A stretch of 64,000 bases of DNA from Firm-13 sp964617375 (GCA_964617375.1 CAZTXQ010000011.1:1-64000); one strand, 5' to 3'. Shown: positions 34,781 through 44,394, counted from the stretch's first letter. The notes: generated by a model not told the origin, from the sequence alone. Translations and numbers: made by a program.

Positions 34781-36198
34781 CGCGCAGGAAGAAGGGGATC
34801 AGAAGCAGAGTGGGGGGCGCGAGCCTGTTTCTTTGTATTATTCTCTCCCTTGTTATATTGACGGAGAGCATACTGTTTGCCGCCGCTCTTGAACGCAGGA
34901 TGGAAGCAGAAATGATGCGCTGTATGCGCATGCAGGCGGAAGCGGCCCTTTGCCGTTATAACGAACCGCTTCTTAAATATTACGGTCTCTATGGCTTAGG
35001 TGCTTCTCTCGGCGATACCGATGTATTTACCGAGTGTTTTGACGGCTCCGGGGCAGTGGTCGATATGACCGGAAGCAATGAGTTGACAACCGCATCTCTC
35101 AGGGAGGCGATTTCCGATTATATGAAGGTCAGGGCTCCGTCCATCGTGAGCGCTGATATGTTAGGCCGGCTGCGAGGCGTTTTGGACGAGATTTACAGCA
35201 GTGATTTCTTCAAAGCGACCGCTGAAGGCAAGAACTCCGACTGGATCCAATATATGAATGATATTTTGATCAACAGCAATCAATGCAGCAGCGCCATCTC
35301 GCAGGCAATCACTTCGGCCAAGATGTTGGACTTTACGGGAACTCTGAACCGTTTTGATGCATTTTGCCAGACATACATCGATACGGCCAAGCAGAAAGCA
35401 ACGTATTTACTGCAGGGAGACACGAATCCGGCGATGCTTCTGGATACCGATTGTCTCTCGGATGCCATGAACACTCTTGACAGCCTGATGGATACCGATC
35501 TTCCGGATATCGCAGACAATCTTCTCATCAATGAGTATGCCGTATCCTTTATGGATTCCTGTGTAAAAGAGAATGTTGACGGCGATCGATCCGAACCGGA
35601 ATCCAATATTCTCGGTGTTTCGTATAACTCGATTCACGGAGCCGGCAATACGGATCTCGAATACGTTCTGACGGGAATCGACAACGGTATTGCATCTCAG
35701 GGGATCGCCAGAAAGCTCCTTCTGGATACGCGGACTGTAATCAATTTGGCCGCATTCCTCATCGATTCCGAGAAAATGAATCGCGCGAAAGAAATCGGAA
35801 CGGTCTTAAGCGGCGTAATTCTTGCTGTCTCGCTGGGCACCGTGGAAATCAGTCCCGAGATGCTTCAGTATGTTGTGCTTCTTGTTTGGGCCGAGGGTCA
35901 GGCAGTAGCGGACATGAATGATTTAACCGCCGGCAAAGGTGTTCCGCTCCTGAATCACAGCGCGCTTGACGATGAAGAAATCGTTAAGGACTTGATCATG
36001 ACGGATTATCGCGATTATCTTCGCATCTATCTTCTGATTGTTCCCACGGAATGGAAGCTGTCGAGAATGCTGACTATTCTGAAACGTGACAGCGGCGGAT
36101 CAATTTATACGGGTGTCAGGATTCATGTCGAATACATGAACCGGTCCTATCAAATGGAGGATTCCTATGATGCATACGTTATGGATGAAGCGGTCTAA
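34777..36198 (+). CDS. TadG/DUF5702-like pilus-associated protein
   Basis: A 473-residue exported protein. A basic N-terminus (about 1-12) leads to a TM helix (ASLFLCIILSLVILTESILF, about 15-34). The segment EAALCRYNEPLLKYYGLYGL (about 57-76) matches the clostridial TadG/DUF5702 pattern of Tad-like pilus loci. The rest is a large extracellular helical domain with no named motif. It starts inside the preceding gene and ends 32 bases inside the next, so the three genes form a tight operon. Confidence 0.6.
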   Translation: MTRRKKGIRSRVGGASLFLCIILSLVILTESILFAAALERRMEAEMMRCMRMQAEAALCRYNEPLLKYYGLYGLGASLGDTDVFTECFDGSGAVVDMTGSNELTTASLREAISDYMKVRAPSIVSADMLGRLRGVLDEIYSSDFFKATAEGKNSDWIQYMNDILINSNQCSSAISQAITSAKMLDFTGTLNRFDAFCQTYIDTAKQKATYLLQGDTNPAMLLDTDCLSDAMNTLDSLMDTDLPDIADNLLINEYAVSFMDSCVKENVDGDRSEPESNILGVSYNSIHGAGNTDLEYVLTGIDNGIASQGIARKLLLDTRTVINLAAFLIDSEKMNRAKEIGTVLSGVILAVSLGTVEISPEMLQYVVLLVWAEGQAVADMNDLTAGKGVPLLNHSALDDEEIVKDLIMTDYRDYLRIYLLIVPTEWKLSRMLTILKRDSGGSIYTGVRIHVEYMNRSYQMEDSYDAYVMDEAV

Positions 36199-37255
36199 GG
36201 GCGGCTCGATTGTCCTTGAAATCGCTATAGCGGCGCCTCTTTTTCTATTAATATGTACTTTTATCCTGACGGGTATTACGTGCGTTCGTGCCGAAATTCT
36301 GCTGTCGCAGTCCGTCGATCAGGTATCGCAGGAAATCGCCGCTGTTCTTCCGGTTGTCGGTCTGGGAACCAGCCTGACGGAGAAGGCGCTGTCGCTCCTG
36401 AACGACAGTGCTGTGGGAGCCGAATTAAGCGCACCCGGGAATCAGGCGTCACAGGGTACGCTAAAAACAGTCGCCGCCTCGATCGGCGGCATCGGTGCGA
36501 TTCTCGATGCGTTCGGGATCGAGTCGGCCGACTTAGCCGGAACTCTTCTATTCGGAACCGTCATCCGTGACAGGATTGCGGGGACCTACGAATCCTATTG
36601 CGGTACCAATGCACTTCTGAAGGACAGGATCAGGAATCTGTCCGTATATGTGGATTGCGATTATGACAAACATATCATTTGGCTTCGGGTCTATTATGAG
36701 TGGAACACGTTTTTCGGGACAGCGGAGAAGTCCATCACCGAAGCGATTCCGATCTACGGCGACATTTGTCTAACGCTTCCGGAGACGGGAGAAACACGGG
36801 ATGGCAGTGATGAAGTGTGGATGCGGGAGAACTTTGAACGCGGTTTGGAATTGCGTTCGACATTTGGAGGGAATCTCCCGGTAAGCTATCCGGTAATCGC
36901 CAAATTCGAAAACGGAACGGCGGTTTCGATCAAAAGTCTGGATCTGACGGCTCCGGATTATCAGACTCCGGGACAGGTTTGTGATAAAATCTACGGAGAT
37001 ATCGACGATCTGGCCGGGTTTAACGGTACGGACGCGCCTTGGGGAAGTGCCGGCATCTGGATAAAGGGAGAAGAGATTGTAAGCCGTGAGCTTCTGATCA
37101 TTATTCCTGAGAACAGCTCGCCGGAAGCCTGTGAGGAGCTCAAGGCCTGTATGGATTACGCCGCCGCGAATCATGTGACGATTCGTATAGAGCAGTATGG
37201 GAATTCATACCGGTATACCGACAAGGAAGAGGAAGGCGATAGTCAGGAGACGTGA
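36167..37255 (+). CDS. TadE-like pseudopilin
   Basis: A 362-residue protein with a short basic N-terminus (WMKRSKGG) and a TadE-like helix (SIVLEIAIAAPLFLLICTFI, about 13-32) including the Glu expected near the start of type IV pilin-like helices. A large extracellular domain follows, with a charged C-terminus. GGAGG lies 6 bases before the first of two adjacent ATGs. It overlaps the previous gene by 32 bases. No prepilin peptidase, CpaF ATPase or TadB/TadC gene is in the window, so the assembly machine must be elsewhere or lost. Confidence 0.65.
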   Translation: MMHTLWMKRSKGGSIVLEIAIAAPLFLLICTFILTGITCVRAEILLSQSVDQVSQEIAAVLPVVGLGTSLTEKALSLLNDSAVGAELSAPGNQASQGTLKTVAASIGGIGAILDAFGIESADLAGTLLFGTVIRDRIAGTYESYCGTNALLKDRIRNLSVYVDCDYDKHIIWLRVYYEWNTFFGTAEKSITEAIPIYGDICLTLPETGETRDGSDEVWMRENFERGLELRSTFGGNLPVSYPVIAKFENGTAVSIKSLDLTAPDYQTPGQVCDKIYGDIDDLAGFNGTDAPWGSAGIWIKGEEIVSRELLIIIPENSSPEACEELKACMDYAAANHVTIRIEQYGNSYRYTDKEEEGDSQET

Positions 37256-37272
37256 CAATATTTGCGCGCAGT

Positions 37273-37296
37273 CCTTCAAATGCTCAGGTTTGAAGG
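37273..37296. repeat. Inverted repeat abutting a -35 box
   Basis: CCTTCAAA (37273-37280) and TTTGAAGG (37289-37296) are perfect inverted arms separated by 8 bases. They end directly against TTGTCA of the next promoter. This could be an operator or the end structure of the pseudopilin transcript. It has no T-run. Confidence 0.4.
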
Positions 37297-37325
37297 TTGT
37301 CACGCAAGTCACCATGCTGTATCAT
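37297..37325 (+). promoter_or_regulatory. Promoter of the yerC-secA group
   Basis: TTGTCA (37297-37302) and TATCAT (37320-37325) are separated by 17 bases. Each matches consensus at five of six positions. The first gene starts at 37388. Confidence 0.7.
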
Positions 37326-37387
37326 AGGAATGTTAATCAGTTCGCTTGAAGAACTGGATATTACACTGACTTCCGGAGGTATATTCG

Positions 37388-37627
37388 TTGAAGAAAGGGA
37401 ATGACACGACACGAAAACCGATGCGCACCCGCGATGTTCGGGCGGATTCCTCCAGAAAGCGCAGCGTTTCCGTCGGCGATGCGCTGCGGAAAGCCCGTCA
37501 AGGACTCCTAATCAGGCAGGTTGCCTGCATTGCCGCTGTGTTTGTTTTGATTATTGCACTGGTGACTTTTACTGTTAACGGTTATTTTGGTAGACTGATT
37601 CAGTATTTAGCGGATCGTCTTATGTAG
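37388..37627 (+). CDS. Small single-TM protein
   Basis: A 79-residue protein with a basic, Arg/Lys-rich cytoplasmic N-terminus (about 1-44), one TM helix (about 45-66) and a short extracellular tail. The shape resembles small divisome proteins, but no sequence motif supports a function. The start is TTG with GGAGG 8 bases upstream. yerC follows after 17 bases. Confidence 0.6.
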   Translation: MKKGNDTTRKPMRTRDVRADSSRKRSVSVGDALRKARQGLLIRQVACIAAVFVLIIALVTFTVNGYFGRLIQYLADRLM

Positions 37628-37644
37628 AAGAAGAGGGTGGGTTT

Positions 37645-37947
37645 ATGAATGACAAGTTGAAAGACCCGCAGACGGATGCTCTGTTTGACGCAATACTTAC
37701 GCTGAAGACGAAGGAAGAATGCTATTGCCTGTTTGAAGATCTTTGTACGATTACAGAAATCAAATCGCTGGCTCAGCGTCTTCAGATTGCGTCGCTCCTC
37801 TATCAGGGACGTACATATGCCGAGATATTTGAGGTTACGGGCGTCAGTACGGCGACAATAAGCAGAGTAAACCGTTCCTTGGAATACGGTGCGGACGGAT
37901 ATAGAACCGTCCTCCAAAGGATGAATGAAGATACTTCAATCACGTGA
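37645..37947 (+). CDS. yerC: YerC/YecD-family TrpR-like DNA-binding protein
   Basis: A 100-residue helix-turn-helix protein. The TrpR-like fold is marked by FEDLCTITEIKSLAQRLQIA and the recognition segment TGVSTATISRVNRSL (about 66-80). It is a likely transcription regulator of unknown targets; it is not the tryptophan repressor of enterobacteria. GAGGGTGGG precedes the ATG. It lies 46 bases before secA. Confidence 0.88.
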   Translation: MNDKLKDPQTDALFDAILTLKTKEECYCLFEDLCTITEIKSLAQRLQIASLLYQGRTYAEIFEVTGVSTATISRVNRSLEYGADGYRTVLQRMNEDTSIT

Positions 37948-37993
37948 ATAAGACTGACCTCATTAAGTTATATTTTGAAAGGTAAAGGCAAAA

Positions 37994-40825
37994 ATGAATT
38001 TAGTAACCAAAGTGTTTGGAACCCACAGCGATCATGAAATTAAACGTATTGTACCGATTGTAAATCAGGTGGAGGCATTATCGGACAAGTATGCGGCGAT
38101 GTCGGAAAATGAGCTGCAGGGAATGACGGATCTTTTGAAAGCGCGTCTGGAAGGCGGAGAGACACTCGATGATATTCTTCCCGATGCTTTTGCCACGGTT
38201 CGCGAAGCGGCCTGGCGTGTTCTGGGCATGAAGCCATACCGCGTTCAGCTCATCGGCGGTATTATTCTCCATCAGGGCCGTATTGCCGAAATGAAAACAG
38301 GTGAAGGCAAGACGCTCGTGGCTACATTGCCCGTTTATTTAAACGCTTTGACAGGCAAGGGCGTTCATGTCGTTACTGTCAACGATTACCTCGCCAGACG
38401 TGACAGCGAGTGGATGGGAAAGGTTTACCGTTACCTCGGTCTTACGGTTGGCTTGATTGTTCATGATCTTTCGAACGAAGAGCGCAGAGCTTCCTATCAT
38501 TCCGATATTACATACGGAACAAACAATGAATACGGTTTCGACTACTTAAGAGACAACATGGTCGACCGGAAGAGCAAAATGGTTCAGCGCGAACTGAATT
38601 TCGCGATCGTCGACGAAGTCGACAGCATTTTGATCGATGAAGCAAGAACTCCCCTTATCATTTCGGGAATGGGCGATGACTCATCTGAAATGTACATAGT
38701 TGCGGATAAATTTGTAAAAGGGCTTAAGAAGTATGTAGTCGTCGAGACGGACGATAAGATCAACATGGACGACATCGTTGGCGATTGCGAATATGTAGTT
38801 GACGAGAAGGCCAAGACAGCGGTACTGACAGCGAACGGAGTTGCCGCCGCTGAGAAGTATTTCCACGTGGAGAATCTTTCGGATCAGGGTAACTTTGATC
38901 TGCAGCACTACATCAACAATGCGCTTAAGGCGAACGGTACGATGGAGCTCGATCAGAAATATGTCGTTACGGACGGAGAGGTCATTATTGTTGACGACTT
39001 TACGGGTCGTCTCATGTACGGCCGCCGTTTCAGCGACGGACTTCATCAGGCAATCGAAGCGAAGGAAGGCGTTAAAGTCGAGAAAGAGAGCAAGACGCTT
39101 GCGACGATCACGTTCCAGAACTTTTTCCGTATGTATAATAAGCTTTCCGGTATGACCGGTACTGCCTATACGGAAGAAGCCGAATTCAGATCCATCTATA
39201 ATCTCGACGTTATCACAATCCCGACCAATCGTCCTCTCGTGAGAACGGACGAAAATGATTCGATCTACAAGAATCAGTCCGGTAAATATTCCGCGGTTCT
39301 TAAAACCGTTATCGAGGCCCATTCCAAGGGACAGCCTGTCCTTGTCGGTACGGTAAATGTCGACCGATCCGAATATCTTTCCAAGTTATTCGCTAAGGCC
39401 GGTATCAAACACAACGTGTTAAACGCAAAGAATCATATGCGGGAGGCCGAAATCGTCGCACAGGCCGGACGCTTTAATGCCGTAACGATCGCAACGAACA
39501 TGGCCGGACGCGGTACCGACATTCTTCTGGGCGGCAACTCGGAGTTCATGGCGAAGCAGGAGATGAGAAAGCTCGGATATCTTGAGGAGCTGATCGATTC
39601 GGCAACCGCACACAACGAGACGCAGGACGAGGTAATCCTCGAATCGCGTGCCAAATTTGCAGAACTTGAAGCCGAATTCAAAAAACAGACAGGCACGGAA
39701 CGCGAGAAGGTCGTCGCCGCCGGCGGATTATTTATCGTAGGTACCGAGAGACATGAATCACGTCGTATCGATAACCAGCTGCGCGGTCGTGCGGGACGTC
39801 AGGGAGACCCGGGACGTACGAAGTTTTTCCTTGCACTGGACGACGATCTTATGCGTTTGTTCGGAGGAGAGCGTGCCAATGCGGCATTCAATCGATTCGG
39901 CGTCGATGAGAGTATCGAGATTCAGACCGGATTCCTGTCGCGTACCATTGAGAATGCACAGAAGAAGATCGAGGGCATGAACTTCAGCTCACGTAAACAC
40001 GTTCTGGAATATGACGATGTCATGAATATCCAGAGAAATCTGACGTATGCACAGAGAAGACAGGTTCTTGACGGAGTCGATATTCACGACTCGTACCTCA
40101 AAATGGTCAAGAGTGTTGCCGAGAGACTGATAGATAGCTTTGCGCTCGACGGTAAGATCGTCGCCTCGGAGAAAATGGCGCTGACTCTTAAGATTCAGGA
40201 TCTGTTTGGAAATCTTCCGGTTGTCGAACAGATTAAGGCAACGGGCGATGAAGTAATCTCTGCACCGGAATGGGAAGAGGCGCTGATTGATCAGGCACTT
40301 TCCCTTCTTGCAGCAAGAGATGAGGCGATTACGCCGCCGGTATTCCGTGAAGCGGAACGCCAGATTCTTCTTTGGAATGTCGACCAGAAATGGATGGATC
40401 ACATCGACCAGATGGATCAGATGCGGTACTCCATCGGAATGCGCAGCGTCGGTCAGCAGGATCCGGTCGTGGAATATCGTATCGAGGGATCTGCCATGTT
40501 CGAAGAGATGAATATCGCAATTCAGGATGATACCATTCGTCTGATCATGAAGGCTAATATTTCCACCGGCGAAAAAGTTGAGAGAAAAGCACAGGTCAGG
40601 AATGTACAGGAAGGCCACGGAGGCGCGGGAGCTCCCGCTCAGGCGGCACCCGCTGCGGCACCGGCTGTCCCGGCACGTTCGAATCAGATACAGAAGGCAA
40701 GCGCAGGCGGTGAACAGGCAACAAGCGAACCGGTAAAGAGAGATGCCAAGAAGGTAGGCAGAAATGATCCCTGCCCCTGCGGCAGCGGTAAAAAGTACAA
40801 GAACTGCCACGGCAAGGAAGAATAA
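37994..40825 (+). CDS. secA: Protein translocase motor SecA
   Basis: A 943-residue ATPase that drives preproteins through SecYEG. NBD1 contains Walker A MKTGEGKTL and Walker B VDEVDSILIDEARTPLI. The preprotein cross-linking domain follows, and NBD2 carries TIATNMAGRGTDILLGGN and DNQLRGRAGRQGDPG. The helical scaffold and wing follow. A Pro/Ala-rich linker of about 45 residues leads to a C-terminal SEC-C zinc motif (GRNDPCPCGSGKKYKNCHG). Length is normal for the family. AAAGG precedes the ATG. Confidence 0.96.
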   Translation: MNLVTKVFGTHSDHEIKRIVPIVNQVEALSDKYAAMSENELQGMTDLLKARLEGGETLDDILPDAFATVREAAWRVLGMKPYRVQLIGGIILHQGRIAEMKTGEGKTLVATLPVYLNALTGKGVHVVTVNDYLARRDSEWMGKVYRYLGLTVGLIVHDLSNEERRASYHSDITYGTNNEYGFDYLRDNMVDRKSKMVQRELNFAIVDEVDSILIDEARTPLIISGMGDDSSEMYIVADKFVKGLKKYVVVETDDKINMDDIVGDCEYVVDEKAKTAVLTANGVAAAEKYFHVENLSDQGNFDLQHYINNALKANGTMELDQKYVVTDGEVIIVDDFTGRLMYGRRFSDGLHQAIEAKEGVKVEKESKTLATITFQNFFRMYNKLSGMTGTAYTEEAEFRSIYNLDVITIPTNRPLVRTDENDSIYKNQSGKYSAVLKTVIEAHSKGQPVLVGTVNVDRSEYLSKLFAKAGIKHNVLNAKNHMREAEIVAQAGRFNAVTIATNMAGRGTDILLGGNSEFMAKQEMRKLGYLEELIDSATAHNETQDEVILESRAKFAELEAEFKKQTGTEREKVVAAGGLFIVGTERHESRRIDNQLRGRAGRQGDPGRTKFFLALDDDLMRLFGGERANAAFNRFGVDESIEIQTGFLSRTIENAQKKIEGMNFSSRKHVLEYDDVMNIQRNLTYAQRRQVLDGVDIHDSYLKMVKSVAERLIDSFALDGKIVASEKMALTLKIQDLFGNLPVVEQIKATGDEVISAPEWEEALIDQALSLLAARDEAITPPVFREAERQILLWNVDQKWMDHIDQMDQMRYSIGMRSVGQQDPVVEYRIEGSAMFEEMNIAIQDDTIRLIMKANISTGEKVERKAQVRNVQEGHGGAGAPAQAAPAAAPAVPARSNQIQKASAGGEQATSEPVKRDAKKVGRNDPCPCGSGKKYKNCHGKEE

Positions 40826-40852
40826 GTTTTTCCCCCGGAAAGGAGTGCCATT

Positions 40853-41689
40853 ATGTCCGTTGAAATATCGACAGAAATGAAGATTGCGGAAGCCGTATCC
40901 GTCATCGGGTCGCTTTACAGCGAGAAGCCAAAGACATGTATCGTTCTCGGCTCGGGGCTTTCTCCGATGGCGAATCGCTGCACAATTGAAGCGCAGATCC
41001 CTTATACGGATATTCCGTATTTTCCGACACCGACAACGCCGGGACACAGCGGCGTGCTTCTAATCGCGCGGGTCGGCAACGTTCTCACGTATATGATGAA
41101 CGGCCGTTATCATTATTACGAGGGCTATTCCACACAGGAAATTACGTTCCCGTTCAGAGTCCTGGCATCGCTCGGGATCCGGAATCTTATCCTGACGAAT
41201 GCCGCGGGCGGCATGAATCCGGGTATGAATCCCGGGGATCTAATGGTCATCCGCGACCATCTTTCGATGTTTTGCGAATCGCCTCTCCGCGGCCCGAATT
41301 TAAATGATTTTGGACCCCGATTCCCCGACCAGACACACGTATACAATCCTGATTTTATCGAGTCGGTGCTTCGGATCTCCGAGGAAATGGATATTCCCGT
41401 ACATACCGGCGTATATGCCTATATGCGCGGACCGCAGTATGAAACACCTGCCGAAATTCGCACACTTCGCGCATTCGGAGCCGATGCCGTGGGCATGTCG
41501 ACGGTTCCCGAAGCGATTGTCGCATCTCACAGCGGCATCAGGGTCCTTGCCATATCCTGCATTACAAACCTCGCGGCAGGCATCTCTGACAAGCCTCTTT
41601 CGCACATCGAAGTTATGGAGACGGGAGCTGCGGCTTCCGACAGGAACATTGCGCTTGTCGAGGCATTTTTACAGAATCTATCCGAATGA
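40853..41689 (+). CDS. Purine-nucleoside phosphorylase
   Basis: A 278-residue trimeric-type (PNP class) enzyme cleaving inosine or guanosine with phosphate to base and ribose-1-phosphate. The phosphate site VLGSGLSPMA, PTPTTPGHSGVL, the GRYHYYEGYS segment and NAAGGMNPGMNPGDLM are typical. The base-binding GPQYETPAEIR is followed by AVGMSTVPEAIVA. GGAAAGGAG precedes the ATG. It overlaps the beginning of the ahcY-like gene's leader region and is the first gene of a three-gene salvage operon. Confidence 0.93.
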   Translation: MSVEISTEMKIAEAVSVIGSLYSEKPKTCIVLGSGLSPMANRCTIEAQIPYTDIPYFPTPTTPGHSGVLLIARVGNVLTYMMNGRYHYYEGYSTQEITFPFRVLASLGIRNLILTNAAGGMNPGMNPGDLMVIRDHLSMFCESPLRGPNLNDFGPRFPDQTHVYNPDFIESVLRISEEMDIPVHTGVYAYMRGPQYETPAEIRTLRAFGADAVGMSTVPEAIVASHSGIRVLAISCITNLAAGISDKPLSHIEVMETGAAASDRNIALVEAFLQNLSE

Positions 41690-41700
41690 AGGAGCCGTTT

Positions 41701-42960
41701 ATGACTTCGATACTTCCCTATGCCGTCAAGGATCTTTCCCTGGCCCCTACCGGTAAACAGAAAATCGAATGGGCATATAAGAATATGCCGGTTCTTCGAT
41801 CGATCGAAAACGAGCTTATATCTGAGAAGCCGTTTACCGGAATGAAAATAGCGGTCAGCGTTCATGTCGAAGCAAAAACGGCATGTTTGGCGAAGGTGCT
41901 GGCAGCCGGCGGAGCCGATGTCGCACTGACGGGCTGCAATCCGCTTTCTACCCAGGACGATGTCGCTGCGGCTCTTGCGGCTGAAGGCATGCATGTATAT
42001 TGTGTACACGGAGCAAATACCGAACAGTATCATGAACATCTGACCCAAGCGCTTTCTTTCGGCCCCGATATTGTGATCGATGACGGCGGCGATTTTGCTC
42101 AGCTGCTTCATACGTCTCACAGACACTTGACCGACCGCTTGATCGGCGGGTGCGAGGAGACGACTACCGGTGTTCACCGACTCGCCATTCTCGAAAAAGA
42201 GAACCGGCTTTTATACCCGGTGATCGCCGTCAACGACGCAAGATGCAAGCATCTTTTTGACAACCGCTTCGGGACCGGACAATCGGTCTTAACCGCCGTA
42301 ATGTCTGCGACCAATCTTCTCATAGCCGGCAAAACCGTCGTTGTGGCGGGGTTCGGAATGTGCGGAAAAGGCGTCGCACTGCGGGCAGCGGGTCTGGGTG
42401 CACGAATTGTCGTTACGGAGATCGACCCCGTGAAGGCGTGCGAGGCATTGATGGAGGGTTATCAGGTTATGTCTATGGATGAGGCATCCGCAGTCGGCGA
42501 TGTTTTCATTACCGTAACCGGGTGTAAAGATATTATCACCAGGAGACATTTTGAGAGAATGAAGGACGGCGCCATCTGCTGCAATGCCGGACATTTTGAT
42601 GTTGAGATCAACATTCCGGAGCTCGGTACTTTATCTGTTTCGCAAAAGGAAATGAGAAACAATATAGAGGGCTATACGATGCCGGACGGGCGGACAATTC
42701 ATATTATAAGCGAGGGCCGCCTGGTCAATCTGGCCGCCGGAGACGGTCACCCCGTGGAAATTATGGATATGAGCTTTGCACTTCAGGCACAGAGTGCCCG
42801 TTATCTTGCCCGTGAAGGAAGACGTCTGGAGAAGAAGGTCTATAATACACCGGCTGAAATCGACGATAAAGTCGCATTTGTGCTGCTTAGAACCAAAGGA
42901 CTGTCAATTGATGCGCTAACGGAAGAACAGAAGAGATATGTCAATTCCTGGGATATTTAA
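41701..42960 (+). CDS. ahcY: S-adenosylhomocysteine (or S-inosylhomocysteine) hydrolase
   Basis: A 419-residue NAD-dependent enzyme splitting SAH to homocysteine and adenosine. The substrate region SVHVEAKTA, the NPLSTQDD segment, DDGGDF, EETTTGVHRL and VNDARCKHLFDN with its catalytic Lys are present. The Rossmann motif VVAGFGMCGKG follows. It is of the short, archaeal/Thermotoga-like type. The neighbours are a PNP and an MTA/SAH deaminase. By analogy with methanogens the enzyme may therefore act on S-inosylhomocysteine instead; the sequence alone does not decide. ATG 41701 has AAGGAG 7 bases upstream. Confidence 0.88.
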   Translation: MTSILPYAVKDLSLAPTGKQKIEWAYKNMPVLRSIENELISEKPFTGMKIAVSVHVEAKTACLAKVLAAGGADVALTGCNPLSTQDDVAAALAAEGMHVYCVHGANTEQYHEHLTQALSFGPDIVIDDGGDFAQLLHTSHRHLTDRLIGGCEETTTGVHRLAILEKENRLLYPVIAVNDARCKHLFDNRFGTGQSVLTAVMSATNLLIAGKTVVVAGFGMCGKGVALRAAGLGARIVVTEIDPVKACEALMEGYQVMSMDEASAVGDVFITVTGCKDIITRRHFERMKDGAICCNAGHFDVEINIPELGTLSVSQKEMRNNIEGYTMPDGRTIHIISEGRLVNLAAGDGHPVEIMDMSFALQAQSARYLAREGRRLEKKVYNTPAEIDDKVAFVLLRTKGLSIDALTEEQKRYVNSWDI

Positions 42961-42970
42961 GGAGGCCGTC

Positions 42971-44320
42971 ATGTCAAAGACAGTGCTGTTTAAGAATTTT
43001 ACAGTTGTGACTCCGGAAGAGGACGGCTCTGTTTCCGTTATGGAAAACACCTTTGTTGCCGTAAAGGGTGACCGTATTATTTATGTGGGAGATGAACGTT
43101 CTCTTGCGGTAAAGGCGCTTATGGAAGCGCAGAGGGAAGCCGGCGGTACGCAGATCGGATTTGACGAATATGACGGCAAGAACCGGATACTGCTTCCTAC
43201 TTTTGCCAATACACACACGCATATTCCGATGACGCTGATGCGCAATTCGGCGGACGATATGGGTCTTGAGGACTGGCTTTTCAAGAAAATCCTGCCTCGT
43301 GAGGAACACCTTCGCAAAGAAGATGTATATTTCGCAAGCCTTCTGGGTATGGCCGAAATGATAAGCGGAGGCACCGGGGCGGCTGCGGATATGTATTTCA
43401 TGTCCGACGAGACCGCGTGCGCCGCACTGCAGTCCGGATTCCGTATGAATCTGTGCCAGGACGGCAAAATACACGATGACAAGGGCTGGCGTGAAGACAG
43501 AACTTCGCTTCTTGCATTCAAGAACTCCTTTCACGGAGCCGGCGGAGGACTCTTGAGAACCTCGCTGATGATTCATTCGATTTATCTGTATCCGGAGACT
43601 CTTTACCCGGATCTTGTCAGGGAAGCGATGGATCTGGATGTGTCCATACAGGTACATATTGCGGAAACAAGAACGGAAGTTGCCAACTGTATAGCCCAAT
43701 ACGGGGTTACGCCCGCCGTCGCACTCCATAACTTCGGCGTGTTCAACAGGCCCTGCATAGCGGCACATTGTGTCCATCTTACGGACGAGGACAGAGAAAT
43801 CCTTTCGAATCCGAACGTTACCGCAGTTCATAATCCTTCAAGCAATATGAAGCTGGCATCGGGATTTGCCGATGTTGAGAAGATGAAGGCTGCCGGTGTG
43901 CGGGTTGCTCTCGGTACAGACGGATGTGCGAGCAACAACAATACGGATATGTACCAGGAAATGCGCCTGGCTTCGTTTATCGCGAAGGCAAGCACCTATA
44001 GTCCGATTAACTTAAGTGCCGAAGAAGTGCTTGTTATGGCTACCGTAAACGGGTATAAAGGCATGGGCTTCGCGAATTGCGGCAGAATCGCCGAAGGGAT
44101 GTCGGCAGACCTTCAGATCGTCAATTATGACAGGCCTTCCATGTGGCCGCTCGGAAATCCCGCATCGGCTCTTGTATACAGTGCCGGCAGGGATGCCGTT
44201 GAATCTGTTATGATTGCCGGCCGGTTTGTGAAGTATAAAGGCGAGCTTACTTCGATTGATCTCGAAAAAGTCAAAGCAGAGACGGCAAAAAGAGCAGCTT
44301 ACATAACACAATTTGCTTGA
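42971..44320 (+). CDS. mtaD: 5'-methylthioadenosine/S-adenosylhomocysteine deaminase
   Basis: A 449-residue amidohydrolase that deaminates SAH, MTA or adenosine. Metal ligands are visible: NTHTHIPM (HxH), the His of IQVHIAETR, AHCVHLTDED, and the Asp of ALGTDGCASNNN. The N-terminal beta domain (about 1-62) is typical. AAGGAGG sits directly before ATG 42971, 10 bases after the hydrolase stop. It is the last gene of the pnp-ahcY-mtaD operon. Substrate preference within the family cannot be read from sequence. Confidence 0.9.
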   Translation: MSKTVLFKNFTVVTPEEDGSVSVMENTFVAVKGDRIIYVGDERSLAVKALMEAQREAGGTQIGFDEYDGKNRILLPTFANTHTHIPMTLMRNSADDMGLEDWLFKKILPREEHLRKEDVYFASLLGMAEMISGGTGAAADMYFMSDETACAALQSGFRMNLCQDGKIHDDKGWREDRTSLLAFKNSFHGAGGGLLRTSLMIHSIYLYPETLYPDLVREAMDLDVSIQVHIAETRTEVANCIAQYGVTPAVALHNFGVFNRPCIAAHCVHLTDEDREILSNPNVTAVHNPSSNMKLASGFADVEKMKAAGVRVALGTDGCASNNNTDMYQEMRLASFIAKASTYSPINLSAEEVLVMATVNGYKGMGFANCGRIAEGMSADLQIVNYDRPSMWPLGNPASALVYSAGRDAVESVMIAGRFVKYKGELTSIDLEKVKAETAKRAAYITQFA

Positions 44321-44345
44321 CAGAACGCCCATAAATTTGTATAGT
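44317..44345 (+). promoter_or_regulatory. Promoter of tRNA-Thr
   Basis: A perfect TTGACA (44317-44322) lies 17 bases from TATAGT (44340-44345), overlapping the mtaD stop codon. The tRNA begins 50 bases downstream. Confidence 0.85.
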
Positions 44346-44394
44346 TTTATTCGTGCCTTGTCGAGCGGGGTTCCGTGAATGGACATAGCATGAT

